From the NCBI GenBank assembly GCA_009746045.1, contig RPFO01000090.1:1423689-1487688 (forward strand): 64,000 nt of DNA. Direction: 5' to 3'. This document shows, one piece after another, positions 44,489 to 55,600 of this stretch; the stretch's first letter is position 1; each line of letters starts with the position of its first letter. Source of the stretch: Mesostigma viride (taxonomy: Eukaryota; Streptophyta; Mesostigmatophyceae; Mesostigmatales; Mesostigmataceae). Under the pieces are notes generated by a model. The model did not search any database. It was not told the DNA's origin and worked only from the letters and a program-made list of their open reading frames with translations. Position numbers and translations under genes: made by a program.

Positions 44489-44991
44489 ACTAAATAACAT
44501 GTTTAGTGAGTTATCCATGCATTCATTGAAGGTTCTACCCCCAACCACGCGCCGGTATCGCGCTAAAAATAGAAAAAGACGCTAATTAGGGCACAGTATG
44601 CCCCAGCCAATGCACACATCAATTCAGGCCAGCCATGATATTTTCCAAGCAGGTCGTGGGTGGCCAAAAATTAGAGCCACTCACAACCCATATCTGACAT
44701 GCTTTAGAATTTTTATGCTCTTGCAAGTACAAAAACGCTGTTTTTCACACATGCCAAAAATAATAAAATACCAAACACATGTGAAATGGGCCAAACATGA
44801 TATTTAAAATTCCATTAGTCATCGACACACACGCTCGCAAAATCTGGCTGCATTTGGACAAGCGGTGTGGAAGTTATGCTCTTTGGCAGCATGCCACCTG
44901 GGCGTCCATTATACTAGTCACTGTCACTATCACTGCCATCATCACAGTCTTCCCCGCAGCAAACTGGGCAGAACCAGTCCCCATCAGGTAC

Positions 44992-47132
44992 CGTATTATG
45001 CTGTACAAAAACAAAGGTTCCCCTGACGACCCCGCCAACTACAGAGGAGTCTGCATCCAGAGCGCCGCACTTAAGTTGTTCATGCGCATGATCCTCAACC
45101 GCCTTCGTTCTGCTCTCGACTGTCACCTTGGGGAAAGTCAAATGGGCTTCCGTCCTGGGCGCAACACCGTCATGGCCATCTTCGTCGCGCGTCGCCTCTT
45201 CGAGGAAATCGCTCTCCTGCAACCTGGTGAGTTTCCCGCAATCCTGATCTTCGTCGACTTCATCAAGGCTTTTGATTCTGTCCTCTGGGACGCTCTATGG
45301 GCTGTACTTGCTCGCGCTCGCGTCCCCACTCCCCTGATTACCGTCATCCGCACGCTGTATGAGGGGTCCACCACTTCGGTGCGCACTCAACACGGCATTA
45401 CCCCGCCATGCCCACTGCGAGGCGGTGCGTGCCAGCGTGCACGGGCACTGCGTATGCAGAAGGTGCCGGGGCTGGTGTGAATTATGCAGCCCGGTTACGG
45501 CTGCCACGCAGTATAGACAAAGTTCCGCACGTGACCAGCTATGACGACTACCAGCCATGCCTAGAATGTTGCCTAGCTGTGCCAACACACCTAGTCACGT
45601 GCCGCCAACGCACGGTACACAACCAGCCATAGCCTTAGCCTAGTCCTAGTACAGCCATGCTACGCCCTGGCTATGTTCAGATTACTTGCCCACGCTCCTT
45701 GCTATGATATGCTCACATGGGTCTTATTGCACCCACAGTTTGCCGGATCGTTAGCCTGTCCTTTTAGCTAGCCGCGCCCGATTGCAGCTGTGGCATGCCT
45801 TTGGCATGAAGGAGACTGGGGGTCTCTGCCCTTTCTCCTGTAGTGCACACACAGGGATTAAAAGCACTTCGGTGCTCCGTGACTCCCCAACGGGAGCACG
45901 AGTTTAATTAATTAATTAATTAATTAATGCCCACTGCAGACCGGCGTCTGGCAGGGTTGCGTCCTGTCGCCGTACCTGTTTATTATTGTAGTGGATTATG
46001 TTATGCGCCAGGCACGTGCTCGCTTTGCTAGCATTGCAGGCCGTGCCCCTGGCCTAGCGATCACGAACGAGCTTGGGAAAGGGGGCCGACTACTGAACAA
46101 GCAGAATTTACTAGCTGACCTCATTTATGCCGACGACATCACGCTCATCGAGAAGCCGGAGTCTGCCCCACTTTGGCTGGACTGCCTGGCGCTCGAGGCT
46201 CGGGCGGTTGGTCTAGAAATCAGCCCCAAAACGGAGGCCCTGGCCCTCGGCATGGCAGGGCCCCCACCCACACTCCGCCTCTTAGACGATGCCGAGGTCA
46301 ACTACCCTCCTTCAGGCCGCTTCAAGCTGCTCGGCAGTTGGCTTTCCGACTGCGAGGACGACATGACGACACGGATCGGCATTGCGGCGTGGGCGCACCT
46401 CCATGACCACCGCCGCTGGTGGAGCAACCCCGCCCTACCCCGGATCGTCAAGCGTGACCTCTTCAAGGTCGTCATTCTGACGATCCTGACCTACGGCGCC
46501 GAGACGTGGACACTGATGCAGTCCTGAGCTGGAGCAACGACTCGACGGCGCCGTCACCAAGATGCTGCGCAAGGCCCTTAACATCCCCTTTGGTTTGCAC
46601 ATTAGTAATGAGGATTTGTACGCTGATTTGCCCTATGTTTCCCACATTATTAGGCACAGGCGCCTGGGCCTAGCCGGGCACCTGGCCCGCACAGATCAGG
46701 TAGATACATCAGATAGACTAGCTGGCACCAAGCCCGCCCAGCCTGGGCGATATGTCCTCACCTGGCCAGCGTGCCCCCGGCCGCGCGCGGCAGGGCCGCC
46801 ACCCGTGGACTTTTCGTGATAGACTCGGCATGGACATGTGCTACACTAGACGTGACGGGCTCACCCCCGGGCAGCCTCCTGGTTTGTCTGTAATATGGAG
46901 GCAGATGGTGCGCAAGGATAGATGGCAAGTAGTGATGAAGGAGACCACCCCCAAGCCTGTGGGGGCTCCGCGTGTGACCAAGTATGGCATTCATAGCGAT
47001 TCGGGCCGCGGTGCCCACACCCCTGTAACTAGGACCTAGATAGCTTATACCATCCATTCCATCCCATGTTCCCCTCCCACTGAGGACTTATGCTCACGTG
47101 ACGCAGTCACGTGTCTATTAATTAATTAATTA
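44992..47132 (+). mobile_element. 5'-truncated L1-like LINE with reverse transcriptase, 9 bp target duplication
   Basis: ATCAGGTAC at 44983-44991 and 47133-47141 flanks the element, and the tail (TTAA)n lies at 47118-47132, next to a hairpin CACGTGACGCAGTCACGTG. The reverse transcriptase reads RIMLYKNKGSPDDPANYRGV, MGFRPGRNTVMAIFVARRLF, ILIFVDFIKAFDSVLW, then (across the nested insertion) GVWQGCVLSPYLFIIVVDYV and DLIYADDITLIEKPE. The C-terminal part has LTYGAETWTL and HRRLGLAGHLARTDQ after one frameshift near 46525. The frame is otherwise open, so it is fairly young. It destroyed the PHD finger of the Mutator-like gene. Confidence 0.9.
45419..45926 (+). mobile_element. Truncated ORF1-type retroelement 3' end nested in the LINE
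   Basis: The 11 bp repeats ATGCCCACTGC (45408-45418 and 45927-45937) flank 508 bp of 3' UTR, hairpin (GTGCTCCGT/ACGGGAGCAC) and (TTAA)n tail. It is the same 3' UTR as at 327-780 and 29966-30425. Removing it with one repeat restores the host LINE reading TPPCPLQTGVWQGC. This is the youngest layer of this stack. Confidence 0.95.
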
Positions 47133-49567
47133 ATCAGGTACGCTGGGCAGGAGAGGGACCGTGCAGCTCAGGTGGAGCCCCCCATCGCACCCGGGTGTGC
47201 TGCACAGCAAGAAAGGGTCATCATCAGATCGATGCATCGGTCTTAGAGCAGCGCAAGCAAGGGATGTGTGCAGTGTCATCATCATCCTCATTGCTGCCCG
47301 CCCCCGCCCCCCCAGTAGCAGCCCCCACACCCCCATAGTGCACCCCCTTGCTGTAGGTGACCTGGCCCCTCTGGGCATCTACCTTGCCCTCATCCCAGCG
47401 ATGGCCACGCTTCACATGCCACGCCCGGGCTGCCTCAGCCTTGTACTCTAGCGTCTTCTTGACCACCTGCTGGCGCTTTCTCTTCTTCTGCAGCTCACTG
47501 AGCTGGGCTAGGGCAGCGGGTGAGGCATCCACACCTAGCTTCTGCGCTACAGCCCCGGGCCACCAGTCCTCCCCCTCCGACGCCCGACAAATCCCCACAG
47601 CACAGCACGTGGGGTACAAGCCAGCAGGAAACCCCCCCTTGCCATTAGGTGTGCTCATGACCTGCATGCTGTGGTGAAACTCATTGATGTTGGAGCTTGA
47701 GTTGTGGCAGAGGCCTGCGAGGATGTCGGGGGTGGTGTACCTATCCCAGACCTCCTTCACTAGCCCCTGCACATCCACTGTGTCCTTGCCCCTTGTAGAC
47801 GCACGCGGCAGCCAGTTGGTGCTGTGACCCCCCCACGGTGGCTCATTCTTCTGCAGCCTGTGCACGCAGCACCACTGCTCCTCCTTGATGCTACCATCTG
47901 GCTGCAGGTTGTGGTTAGGAAAAGCATGGCACCTCGCGTGATTGCCGTGGTAGTGCTCGCGTGCGTTGGTCAGTGCCCCCCCAGCCACTTTGCCCCCTTG
48001 TGCCAGTTTGCACGCACGCATGCCCTGAAGCCCCGCATCATTCAGTGGATGTGGCCCTTCTCACCCAGCACCCCCTTGTGCTTGGACAGCCACTTCTTCT
48101 TGGTGTTGGCTAGTGCAGCGTGCATGTTGCTAGCTAGGTGGTTGAGGTCATGGTCCTTGCCCGGGACGTGGCCCTCCCCCTTCAACACCGGATCCTCACG
48201 TCGGCCTGACACAACCAGCTCGTGTCCCCATCCGAGACCACCTTCTCAACGTACAACAGCTGGGCCTCTGGCTTGCTAGCCCGCTCCACCCCCTCCTCCT
48301 CATGCACCACCTGCCCCGTGGACACACCCGCGTGCAAGGACTGCACATCACGCAGCATGGCCACCACCCCCGTCGCCTCCATTGACTTGCTGCTGCCCTC
48401 ATGATTCTTGTAGCACACATGGGGAGTGAGAGCCAAGGGGTTGCCAACCTCATTCACCTTGCCCTCTACCGCGCTGCACGAGGCACACCACTGACTTAGC
48501 ACTGACATGGTGAGCTATGACGAGCTTGAGCACATCGTGCACGGCCAGCTGCTGCCCCAACAGCGAATGGAATCCCTTGTTTGGCCACGAGCCATCAATC
48601 GGCTTACGCGCGTGCCCTGCCTGCCCTCCTCATCCACAGGAAACCTGCCCTCCTTTTGCTCCCACTTCCTCACTTCCTCACGTTTGCGCATGATGATGTG
48701 GTGGAGGTGTTCATCAATGGCCTCCTTGGCAGTTGCCACGTTGGCCTCCCACGCACGACTGCGCGTGGGGAAGGGCAGCCCTAGCATGGTAAACAGGCGC
48801 AGCAGCTCGGGGCGTGTGATAGAAAAGATAGTAGTGGCAAGAGCTAGGAGGGCACTGACCCCAGCACGCTCAGAGCCCAGTGGAGCAACCCCCCCCCCCC
48901 TCTTGTGTTGGGCACGGCATCTGCCAGGGCTCCTCATTCTCAGAAAGGCAGGCGGCATTGCTGCAATAAATGATAAGCTCAGGTGCTGCCTTGTGCTGGG
49001 GATCAGGCTTTTCTGCCACTTGAATGCTAAGCTCAGCACATGATGGGCAGCGCATTTGTGTGAAGGCAGAGGCCAGGCAATGCGTGTCCACAATCATGCG
49101 TGTAAAGGTGAAAGGCTGGCCCCTAGAAATAGGATCACAGGTGGTGGATGACGACTTCTTGAAATGCCCCCACTCGTCAAGCGAAACAGGCGAGAACGAG
49201 TATACCTAGATGCCGGAAAGCGGATGCGAGCATCGCCAGGCATACCTTCGTCAGGTGACTTAGGCGAGGTGGGCTCTGCCATGATGCCATCGTTAACTGC
49301 TGGTGCAGCGCCAGTTTCAATGCCGACCGTGTTCTGCTTGCGCTTTTTATTACCCTGCCCTTTTTTCTTCTGCTGTTTCTTTGGCCTGCCGACCCGCGGC
49401 CCATTCTTGCAGCCGAGCGGCCTTCCACGCCCTCTTTTCGCAGTTGATTTTTGCGGCTCATCCTTGCCTACTGCCTCTGCCTGCCGACGCTTACGTTGCG
49501 CAGCTTTTTGTCCAGAAACACCCCCCATCACGACAGAAGCCTGCGTTACAGAAACTCAGGCGAAAAT

Positions 49568-49942
49568 CTATCTGTCCGAAGTCTCGATAAAACCGGTGTA
49601 AATCCCCTTGGGGTCAGGAAACCGGTCTTTAACAATTGTCTCAAATTCACCAGGCAGGGGTTTTGCGAATTTCCCGTCCTTAAGCCAGCCAAAACGATCC
49701 GCAAAATTGCGATAGGCAGCATGACGGAGTTTAGCAGGTGCCGAATCACCCGGCTTTGGAGGTACGTGATTCTTGCCGCATGGAGGCAGCGCAATTAATT
49801 TGTCCCGGTTCAACAAATCATCTAGGTTGACGCCGGAAAATTCAGAGTCCGTTTGCCATGCCCTAAGTCGCGCGAGACAAGCATTTTCTAGCCTGGCGTC
49901 AGCTCGGGTGTTCGCCATCGCTCGTGCATTGCACTCGTGCAT
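49568..49942 (-). CDS. Small protein with P2X7 ballast-like (P2RX7 C-terminal) domain
   Basis: The likely start is ATG 49942 (MHECNARAMANTRADARLEN), and the stop is at 49568. The C-terminal 60 residues read KLRHAAYRNFADRFGWL, then EFETIVKDRFPDPKGIYTGF. This follows the pattern of the cytoplasmic ballast domain of vertebrate P2X7 receptors (LRHCAYR..., then IR.EFP...G.Y.GF). The paired cysteines that bind zinc in P2X7 are absent; only PPC near residue 54 is left. There is no channel part. The same domain is known as a free-standing or transposon-linked module in many eukaryotes. The gene ends 40 bp before the ATG of the Mutator-like gene on the same strand, so it could be its first ORF or a first exon. 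The identification rests on motif reading only. Confidence 0.6.
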   Translation of the reverse strand: MHECNARAMANTRADARLENACLARLRAWQTDSEFSGVNLDDLLNRDKLIALPPCGKNHVPPKPGDSAPAKLRHAAYRNFADRFGWLKDGKFAKPLPGEFETIVKDRFPDPKGIYTGFIETSDR

Positions 49943-50130
49943 CGCCGCCACCCTCACTTTTCACTCGTCGGACGGTACCGCGAAATTTTGGCGCCAAAAA
50001 TTCGGCGGGCGCACGTCCCCTTAAACATGCACAACGTGCATATTAATCATTAACACGTTACGTGAGCATGCCCATGCGCATGACACGCAAGTACTTACTT
50101 ACGTGAGCATAAGTCCTCAGTACAGTCGAG
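49943..50130. promoter_or_regulatory. Upstream region of the P2X7-like ORF
   Basis: The sequence contains inverted GCGCCAAAAATTCGGCGGGC and a repeated ACGTGAGCAT. A promoter role is inferred from position only. Confidence 0.25.
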
Positions 50131-50319
50131 TGGGATGGGATGGGATGGGATGGGATGGGATGGGATGGGATGGGATGGGATGGGATGGGATGGGATGGGA
50201 TGGGATGGGATGGGATGGGATGGGATGGGATGGGATGGGATGGGATGGGATGGGATGGGATGGGATGGGATGGGATGGGATGGGATGGGATGGGATGGGA
50301 TGGGATGGGATGGGATGGG
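50131..50319. repeat. (TGGGA)n pentanucleotide array
   Basis: About 38 perfect copies; the G-rich strand is plus. Open frames in it (Met-Gly-Trp-Asp repeats) are not genes. Confidence 0.98.
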
Positions 50320-51010
50320 GTGATATGGGATGCTACTACTGGCTATACAACTAACAATCACCACACCATGAAATGCACGGAAACCATCCGAAGGACCTGC
50401 CTTCTTTACTCATCTGCCTTTGCAATATACCAGTAAGCATATTCTGATTTGGCACGCCGCAAAGGTGAAAACCATAATATAAACTATAATATACCAGTAA
50501 GCATATACTTTGCAATATACCAGTAAGCATATGTCACCCCATCCCCTTGAGACCCCGGTCTCCTCTTGGCCGAAACGGAAGATGTGCCGCCAGCAGACTG
50601 ACAAGGTTTGCGTAGTGTGTCAATAGGGAAGTTTGGTGGCAACGATGCGGGGGTGGAAGCGGCAGCCGCCAAGCAATATCTACCAAGAAAGTTCAAAGGC
50701 TAAGGACGACCAACTGCAATAAGACATGGCTGCCCATGCAACTCATAAGTGAGACAATGAATACACGTATATGTGTGTGTTTTAGTACCTATAAGCGAAT
50801 TCGACAATGGAGCAGAACGCAAATGTCGAAAATCTCACGCTCCCAGTCCTTGTGGACTGGGGGCGTGAGATTTTCGTCATTTGCGTTCTCATGTTCCGAA
50901 CAAAGACACCCCATAGGCTAGCCTTGCACAAGACAGGCCAACCATGGCATACTTCTACTAAAACCGCATTTCCCAAGGGTTGCTGTTGCATCACCGTGGG
51001 GGCTAGGACA
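50320..51010. other. Region between Mutator-type locus and polycystin gene
   Basis: This region holds short AATATACCAGTAAGCATAT repeats (50424-50530) and an inverted repeat around 50855 (ACGCAAATG...AAAATCTCACGCTCCCAGTC against its reverse complement to about 50890). It is the 3' flank of the polycystin gene. No gene is recognised. Confidence 0.4.
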
Positions 51011-52639
51011 CTAAACAACCCGGCCAGGCTGATCGTCACGGCGTGGCGCCACTTGGCCTATCACGGCTTGTCCATCGCTGCCACCCTGTATACCATCCCC
51101 TTCCACCAGGGCTGCCCCTGGTGCTGGGTCTCCCCGCACCATCCCATGCAGCGTTGATGAATCTTCTAGCGGGCGCTGCCCTTCACCCGGCTGCAACATC
51201 CCGGACAACACCGACGACCAACGGGCCTCCATTTTTTCCAACTGTGACTGCACCTCCTGTATCATGTGGGTGATCTGGGCCATAGAATTCTCTGGCATGG
51301 CCAGCATGGCGACCGCAGAGAGACCAGGGTCTCTGCCCTTGTCCTGTGCGGTTGCCCTCAGATCCCCGCCCGCGTCTTCCTTGCTCCCCGCTGCTGCCTT
51401 CGCTGCTGATTCGGTTCCCCCCAGCTCGTCTACCTTGCTTGTCCCGAACCGCCAGATGGCGTGGCGGGAGATCTCGGCCACCACCGTGTGGCAGGCATCC
51501 TCACTCATGTGGTTGTCCCAATCGGCAGATGCCCCGATCGGCGCACGGATATCCGTAAGGGCCCCCCTGGGCTGGCTACTCTCCAAGTCCACGTCCTCAT
51601 CCACCTGCAGCTTGCCCCCCAATCGCCTGCTTTCGCTCCCCCCTTGAGCGGATCGCGCTCCCTGGCCCTTCTCCTTGCTTCCCACGTCCACGCCGCTGAT
51701 GTCACCATGCCGACCGTGCACCCAGCCTGTGCCGGCTGCCCCCGAACCGAAAAGAACCGTCGATGCATTGGCCCGCCGGCGCCGCGCCATGTCGCCGTAC
51801 CCAATCCTACGGCCCAAGGGGTGCGCCACAAGACCCTCCCCTGCGAGACTGGATGCCATCATCCCTCGCAGTAGCAGCCTTGCGACCTCCTCTTCACCAA
51901 AGGCGCACCCATTGATGACCAGCTGGGGCTCGGTTGTGTGATGCTGCTTCACAGGTGCTGGCGTACGCGCATGCCAGCGGCCTTGAAGGAACTTGGACCG
52001 CAGCCAGGAAACGGCGGATGCCTGGTCTTGGCCCGTGTGCTGCCTGGAAATCTCCCGGGGTCCCACATGCACCCCCCACGCACCCTGGCCAGGGTGATCA
52101 CCCTGGGCGTCCACCCCCTGACCCGTGTGGTGGGCGCTGGTATCAGCGAGGTGTCTGTTGAGAACCCCAGTATTATCCCTGGGGTTCTCGAGGGTCATCC
52201 CGCTATTCGTCTGGCCTGTATTGAGACCACTATCCCGACCGACGGTTCGAATCCTGGCACCGGACACAACACCCTCGCCCTTCTCATAAATGTCCTGCGT
52301 GTCACGGGCATCCTCGGGCATGGGCGCATGCTCGGCGCTCCTTGCCTCGTGCGAGACATCCTTACCATTTCCATAGTTTGAATACGAGCCACTGGGGGTA
52401 ATTCGGACGTTGCTTGGTCCTTTGCTCAGCCTGGCAAGCGCGTCGAGCTTGGCAGCCATGGCGGCGTCGTCATGGGCGTGGCCGGTATTGCACGTGAGGC
52501 GCGCCCAGGAAAGTCGGGCAACATCTCGGAAGACGTCCTGGAGGTCATGCACCACAGTGGTGGAGCGCGCGCCTGAGTTCATGTGCTCCGCGAACGCGTC
52601 CACGATGAATGCAATGAAGAAGTTGATGAGGATGAAGGA
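51011..52639 (-). CDS. Last exon of the polycystin gene: S6 and cytoplasmic tail
   Basis: The acceptor is CACACGCAG before TCC, in phase 0. After S6 there are about 520 residues without known domains, rich in Gly, Ser, Arg and Asp, with a helical segment near residues 470-490 of the exon. The stop is TAG at 51011-51013. The tail is longer than in animal PKD2 and has no visible EF-hand. Confidence 0.85.
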   Translation of the reverse strand, partial: SFILINFFIAFIVDAFAEHMNSGARSTTVVHDLQDVFRDVARLSWARLTCNTGHAHDDAAMAAKLDALARLSKGPSNVRITPSGSYSNYGNGKDVSHEARSAEHAPMPEDARDTQDIYEKGEGVVSGARIRTVGRDSGLNTGQTNSGMTLENPRDNTGVLNRHLADTSAHHTGQGVDAQGDHPGQGAWGVHVGPREISRQHTGQDQASAVSWLRSKFLQGRWHARTPAPVKQHHTTEPQLVINGCAFGEEEVARLLLRGMMASSLAGEGLVAHPLGRRIGYGDMARRRRANASTVLFGSGAAGTGWVHGRHGDISGVDVGSKEKGQGARSAQGGSESRRLGGKLQVDEDVDLESSQPRGALTDIRAPIGASADWDNHMSEDACHTVVAEISRHAIWRFGTSKVDELGGTESAAKAAAGSKEDAGGDLRATAQDKGRDPGLSAVAMLAMPENSMAQITHMIQEVQSQLEKMEARWSSVLSGMLQPGEGQRPLEDSSTLHGMVRGDPAPGAALVEGDGIQGGSDGQAVIGQVAPRRDDQPGRVV

Positions 52640-55600
52640 CTGCGTGTGTGTGTTGCGGAGGGAAGGGGAGGGGGCAGACAGGGAAGCGGGAGTGCGAGCA
52701 GGGAGACAGGTCAGAAAGAAGGTGGGAATCGACAAAACGGCCAAAAGAGAGCCATTCAGGATGGTTTGCGTGACGGAGTTCTGTCGCAACTGCGGCTGCA
52801 GGAAGGGCGGTTGCAGTATGGAGTCCTGCTCGACAGGGAAAAAGGGAGACTCCACGTGGCTGGGGGTGTTAGGAATTCAAGGGCTGAATCCAGACAGTAT
52901 TCATTGCTATATAAACAATCGTGCTTACACACCGCACACCGGTGGTGTATTCATCGCTATATAAACAATCGTGCTTACACACCACACACCGGTGGTGTAT
53001 TCATCGCTATATAAACAATCGTGCTTACACACCACACACCGGTGGTGTATTCATCGCTATATGAACAATCGTGCTTACACACCGCACACCGGTGGTGTAT
53101 TCATCGCTTTATAAACAATCGTGCTTACACACCACACACCGGTGGTGTATTCCTTGCTATATAAACAATCGTGCTTACACACAACACACCGGTGGTGTAT
53201 TCATCGCTATATAAACAATCGTGCTTACACACCACACACCGGTGGTGTATTCATCGCTATATGAACAATCGTGCTTACACACCACACACCGGTGGTGTAT
53301 TCATCGCTATATAAACAATCGTGCTTACACACCGCACACCGGTGGTGTATTCATTGCTATATAAACAATCGTGCTTACACACCACACACCGGTGGTGTAT
53401 TCATCGCTATATAAACAATCGTGCTTACACACCACACACCGGTGGTGGCCAGGTAGGAACTTCCATAAACTGGCAGCCTCTCAAATACTCGATTTCCACC
53501 TGGCCTTCCCCCAATTTCGGTCCACACCATCTGAATAAACCCAATTTTAACCCATACCTCCTATTGGTATTCCTGTTTGCTTGTTGTTCCTGTTCGCTTC
53601 TGGCCCCCAAAAGGAAAATGCCTAGCACCCGTGGCAGCAGAGACTTTCACCGAGCTGTCAGGGGACACTTTCACAAAGCTTTCTGTACGAATTTCTCAAA
53701 AGAAAGAAGCCATTGCAAAAGGTAAGAGAGTCGCAAGAACTGCAAGACCTGAAAAGAAACTGCAAGACCTGAAAAGATGCAAAAACTGCACGAACACCAA
53801 GAACTTCAAGAGAAAATCCAAGACTGCAACGGCGGCAAAAATAAACAGGAGGTGCACATTAAACTGATAGAACTTTAGCAAATTTGAATACTCAAGTGCT
53901 GAGTAAAGTGTGCATTGTAAACAAACAAACGTGTCTTGGTTTGTGGATTACCTCCAGAAGTGCCTGTGGCTACCATCCCTCCTCCCCGACCCCCACCGCG
54001 GTTCCATAAGCTAACATCCAGGTCCCACCTTTTGATCCTTCCCCGGTGGCCATCTGCATCATGCGACCTGCAAACGCTTTTGCCTGGAGGGACTTGTACC
54101 TCCGGAAGCCTGCACCTCGGCATACAGAAAGCCTCTCAAGGTTGGCATCTTGCCATGCCCTCAAATGGTCTTCTTTGCCCGATCGACTCAACTCTCAAAG
54201 ACCTTTCCTACTATGCCCTCCTATACTCTCCTTATATGCTCTCATACTCCCTCCCATACCCTATTATTCCCCCATATACCCCCCCATGCTCTCCTATACT
54301 CTCGTAGTCCCCCACACACCCTACCATCCCCTCATATACCCTCTTATGCTCTCCTACAACCCCTAATGCCCTTCTGTGCCCTCTACCTCCCTTACCATCA
54401 CGATGATGAAGATCCTGGGTGCCCGACGACGTGTCCACAGAAGCCACCACAGATGCCACGGTCCAGCCAGCACAAACAGATCCCCAGAAGCATGGCTGTT
54501 AGCGGCCAGGTAAGATGAGAGCACTGAGTCCCGTATTACACTGAGTGATGCCCAGGCAGAGGGCGCCGTACGTCTGTTTCTTAAATAAACCAGGGTGACG
54601 TACCTTTAGGGTGGGAAACAGTCACCCTAGCTGGAGTAGCGTAGTAAGTGTTTTTCGTGGACGGCAAGGACCCCGTGCACGAGGATGGGGGCACACCGTC
54701 AATTGCTGCTAGGGGCATTGCTGGGACGTTTTCTTTCCATCCATGCCAAGTACCCTTAGCAGCCACCCCAGCAGCACGTCATGTGGAAAGAGCAACTTTT
54801 GTTCCACGAGACAGTAAATAAGCGCAACAGCTGAGTTCCTTACCAGGGGCGTCTTGTGTCCTAGATTTGGCAGATACTTTAGCAACCCGTATACCTGCAC
54901 ACTGGGAAGAAAAACTCATTTGTTCTCCCCTCTCTGACCCAGCATCCTGGTAAGGGGGGGGCGGCATTTGTCTGCCCACCAAGATACACGCCAGCCCAAA
55001 CCAGGTCTGCCCTACCAGTCTCTCCAGAAGACGGCTGACCTAAATGGATAGATATCAAAGGATGCGAGGGGCAAAACGCACAAGACCTCGTCTTCTTCTG
55101 CACAAGTGCAACAACCAGCAGCAGGAAAGATGCAACCCAAGAAAGCTATCCAACAAAGCTCATCCAAGAAACACAGGCAGAAAGCCAGACTATCCCAAAG
55201 ATATATGAGGGGACAAGAGAATAGGAAGGGTAGGGTAAGGTAGGGTAGGGTAGGGTAGGGTAAGGCAGGGCAGGGTAGGGTAGGGTAGGGTAGGGTAGGG
55301 TAGGGTAGGGTAGGGTAGGGTAGGGTAGGGTAGGGTAGGGTAGGGTAGGGTAGGGTAGGGTAGGGTAGGGTAGGGTAGGGTAGGGTAGGGTAGGGTAGGG
55401 TAGGGTAGGGTAGGGTAGGGTAGGGTAGGGTAGGGTAGGGTAGGGTAGGGTAGGGTAGGGTAGGGTAGGGTAGGGTAGGGTAGGGTAGGGTAGGGTAGGG
55501 TAGGGTAGGGTAGGGTAGGGTAGTGCACAGGAGACAACGCGTCCTCTCCCCTCCCCTCCCCTCCCCTCCCCTCCCCTCCCCTCCCCTCTCCTCTCCTCCC

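Larger units (their letters stand above)
44914..49528 (-). pseudogene. Mutator-like transposase with AT-hook and PHD finger, decayed and interrupted
   Basis: From ATG 49528: a basic region with AT-hook motifs (KRGRGRPLG, PRVGRPKK); a Cys pair region (MRCPSCAEL, CSNAAC) near 49030; IDGSWPNKGFHSLLGQQLAV near 48600; HVCYKNHEGSSKSMEATGVV and VVSDGDTS (48250-48430); ILAGLCHNSSSNINEFHH near 47700. These match the Mutator-type transposase domain found in animals and protists (DGsW.kRG, H.C..N..GSS..ME, DGDss, N.NE). A PHD finger closes the gene: CLRC, FLLCSTPGCDGGLHLSC, then DGDWFCPVCC after the LINE. At least four frameshifts occur (near 49180, the C12 run 48889-48900, about 48600 and about 48190, with another near 47240), plus an insertion of 2.1 kb in the PHD codons. 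It is not functional. Confidence 0.75.

Noticed and set aside
50103-50436. Open frames of Met-Gly-Trp-Asp repeats
   Set aside because: Produced by the TGGGA pentamer array.
52891-53447. Possible CRISPR array because of regular 50 bp repeats
   Set aside because: The units are contiguous without variable spacers, and the host is eukaryotic.
53321-53870. Basic open frame starting near 53618
   Set aside because: It is short, lies within a polycystin intron on the other strand, and has no known motif.
55225-55523. True telomere end
   Set aside because: The array is internal to a gene with exons on both sides, and the unit is a pentamer.
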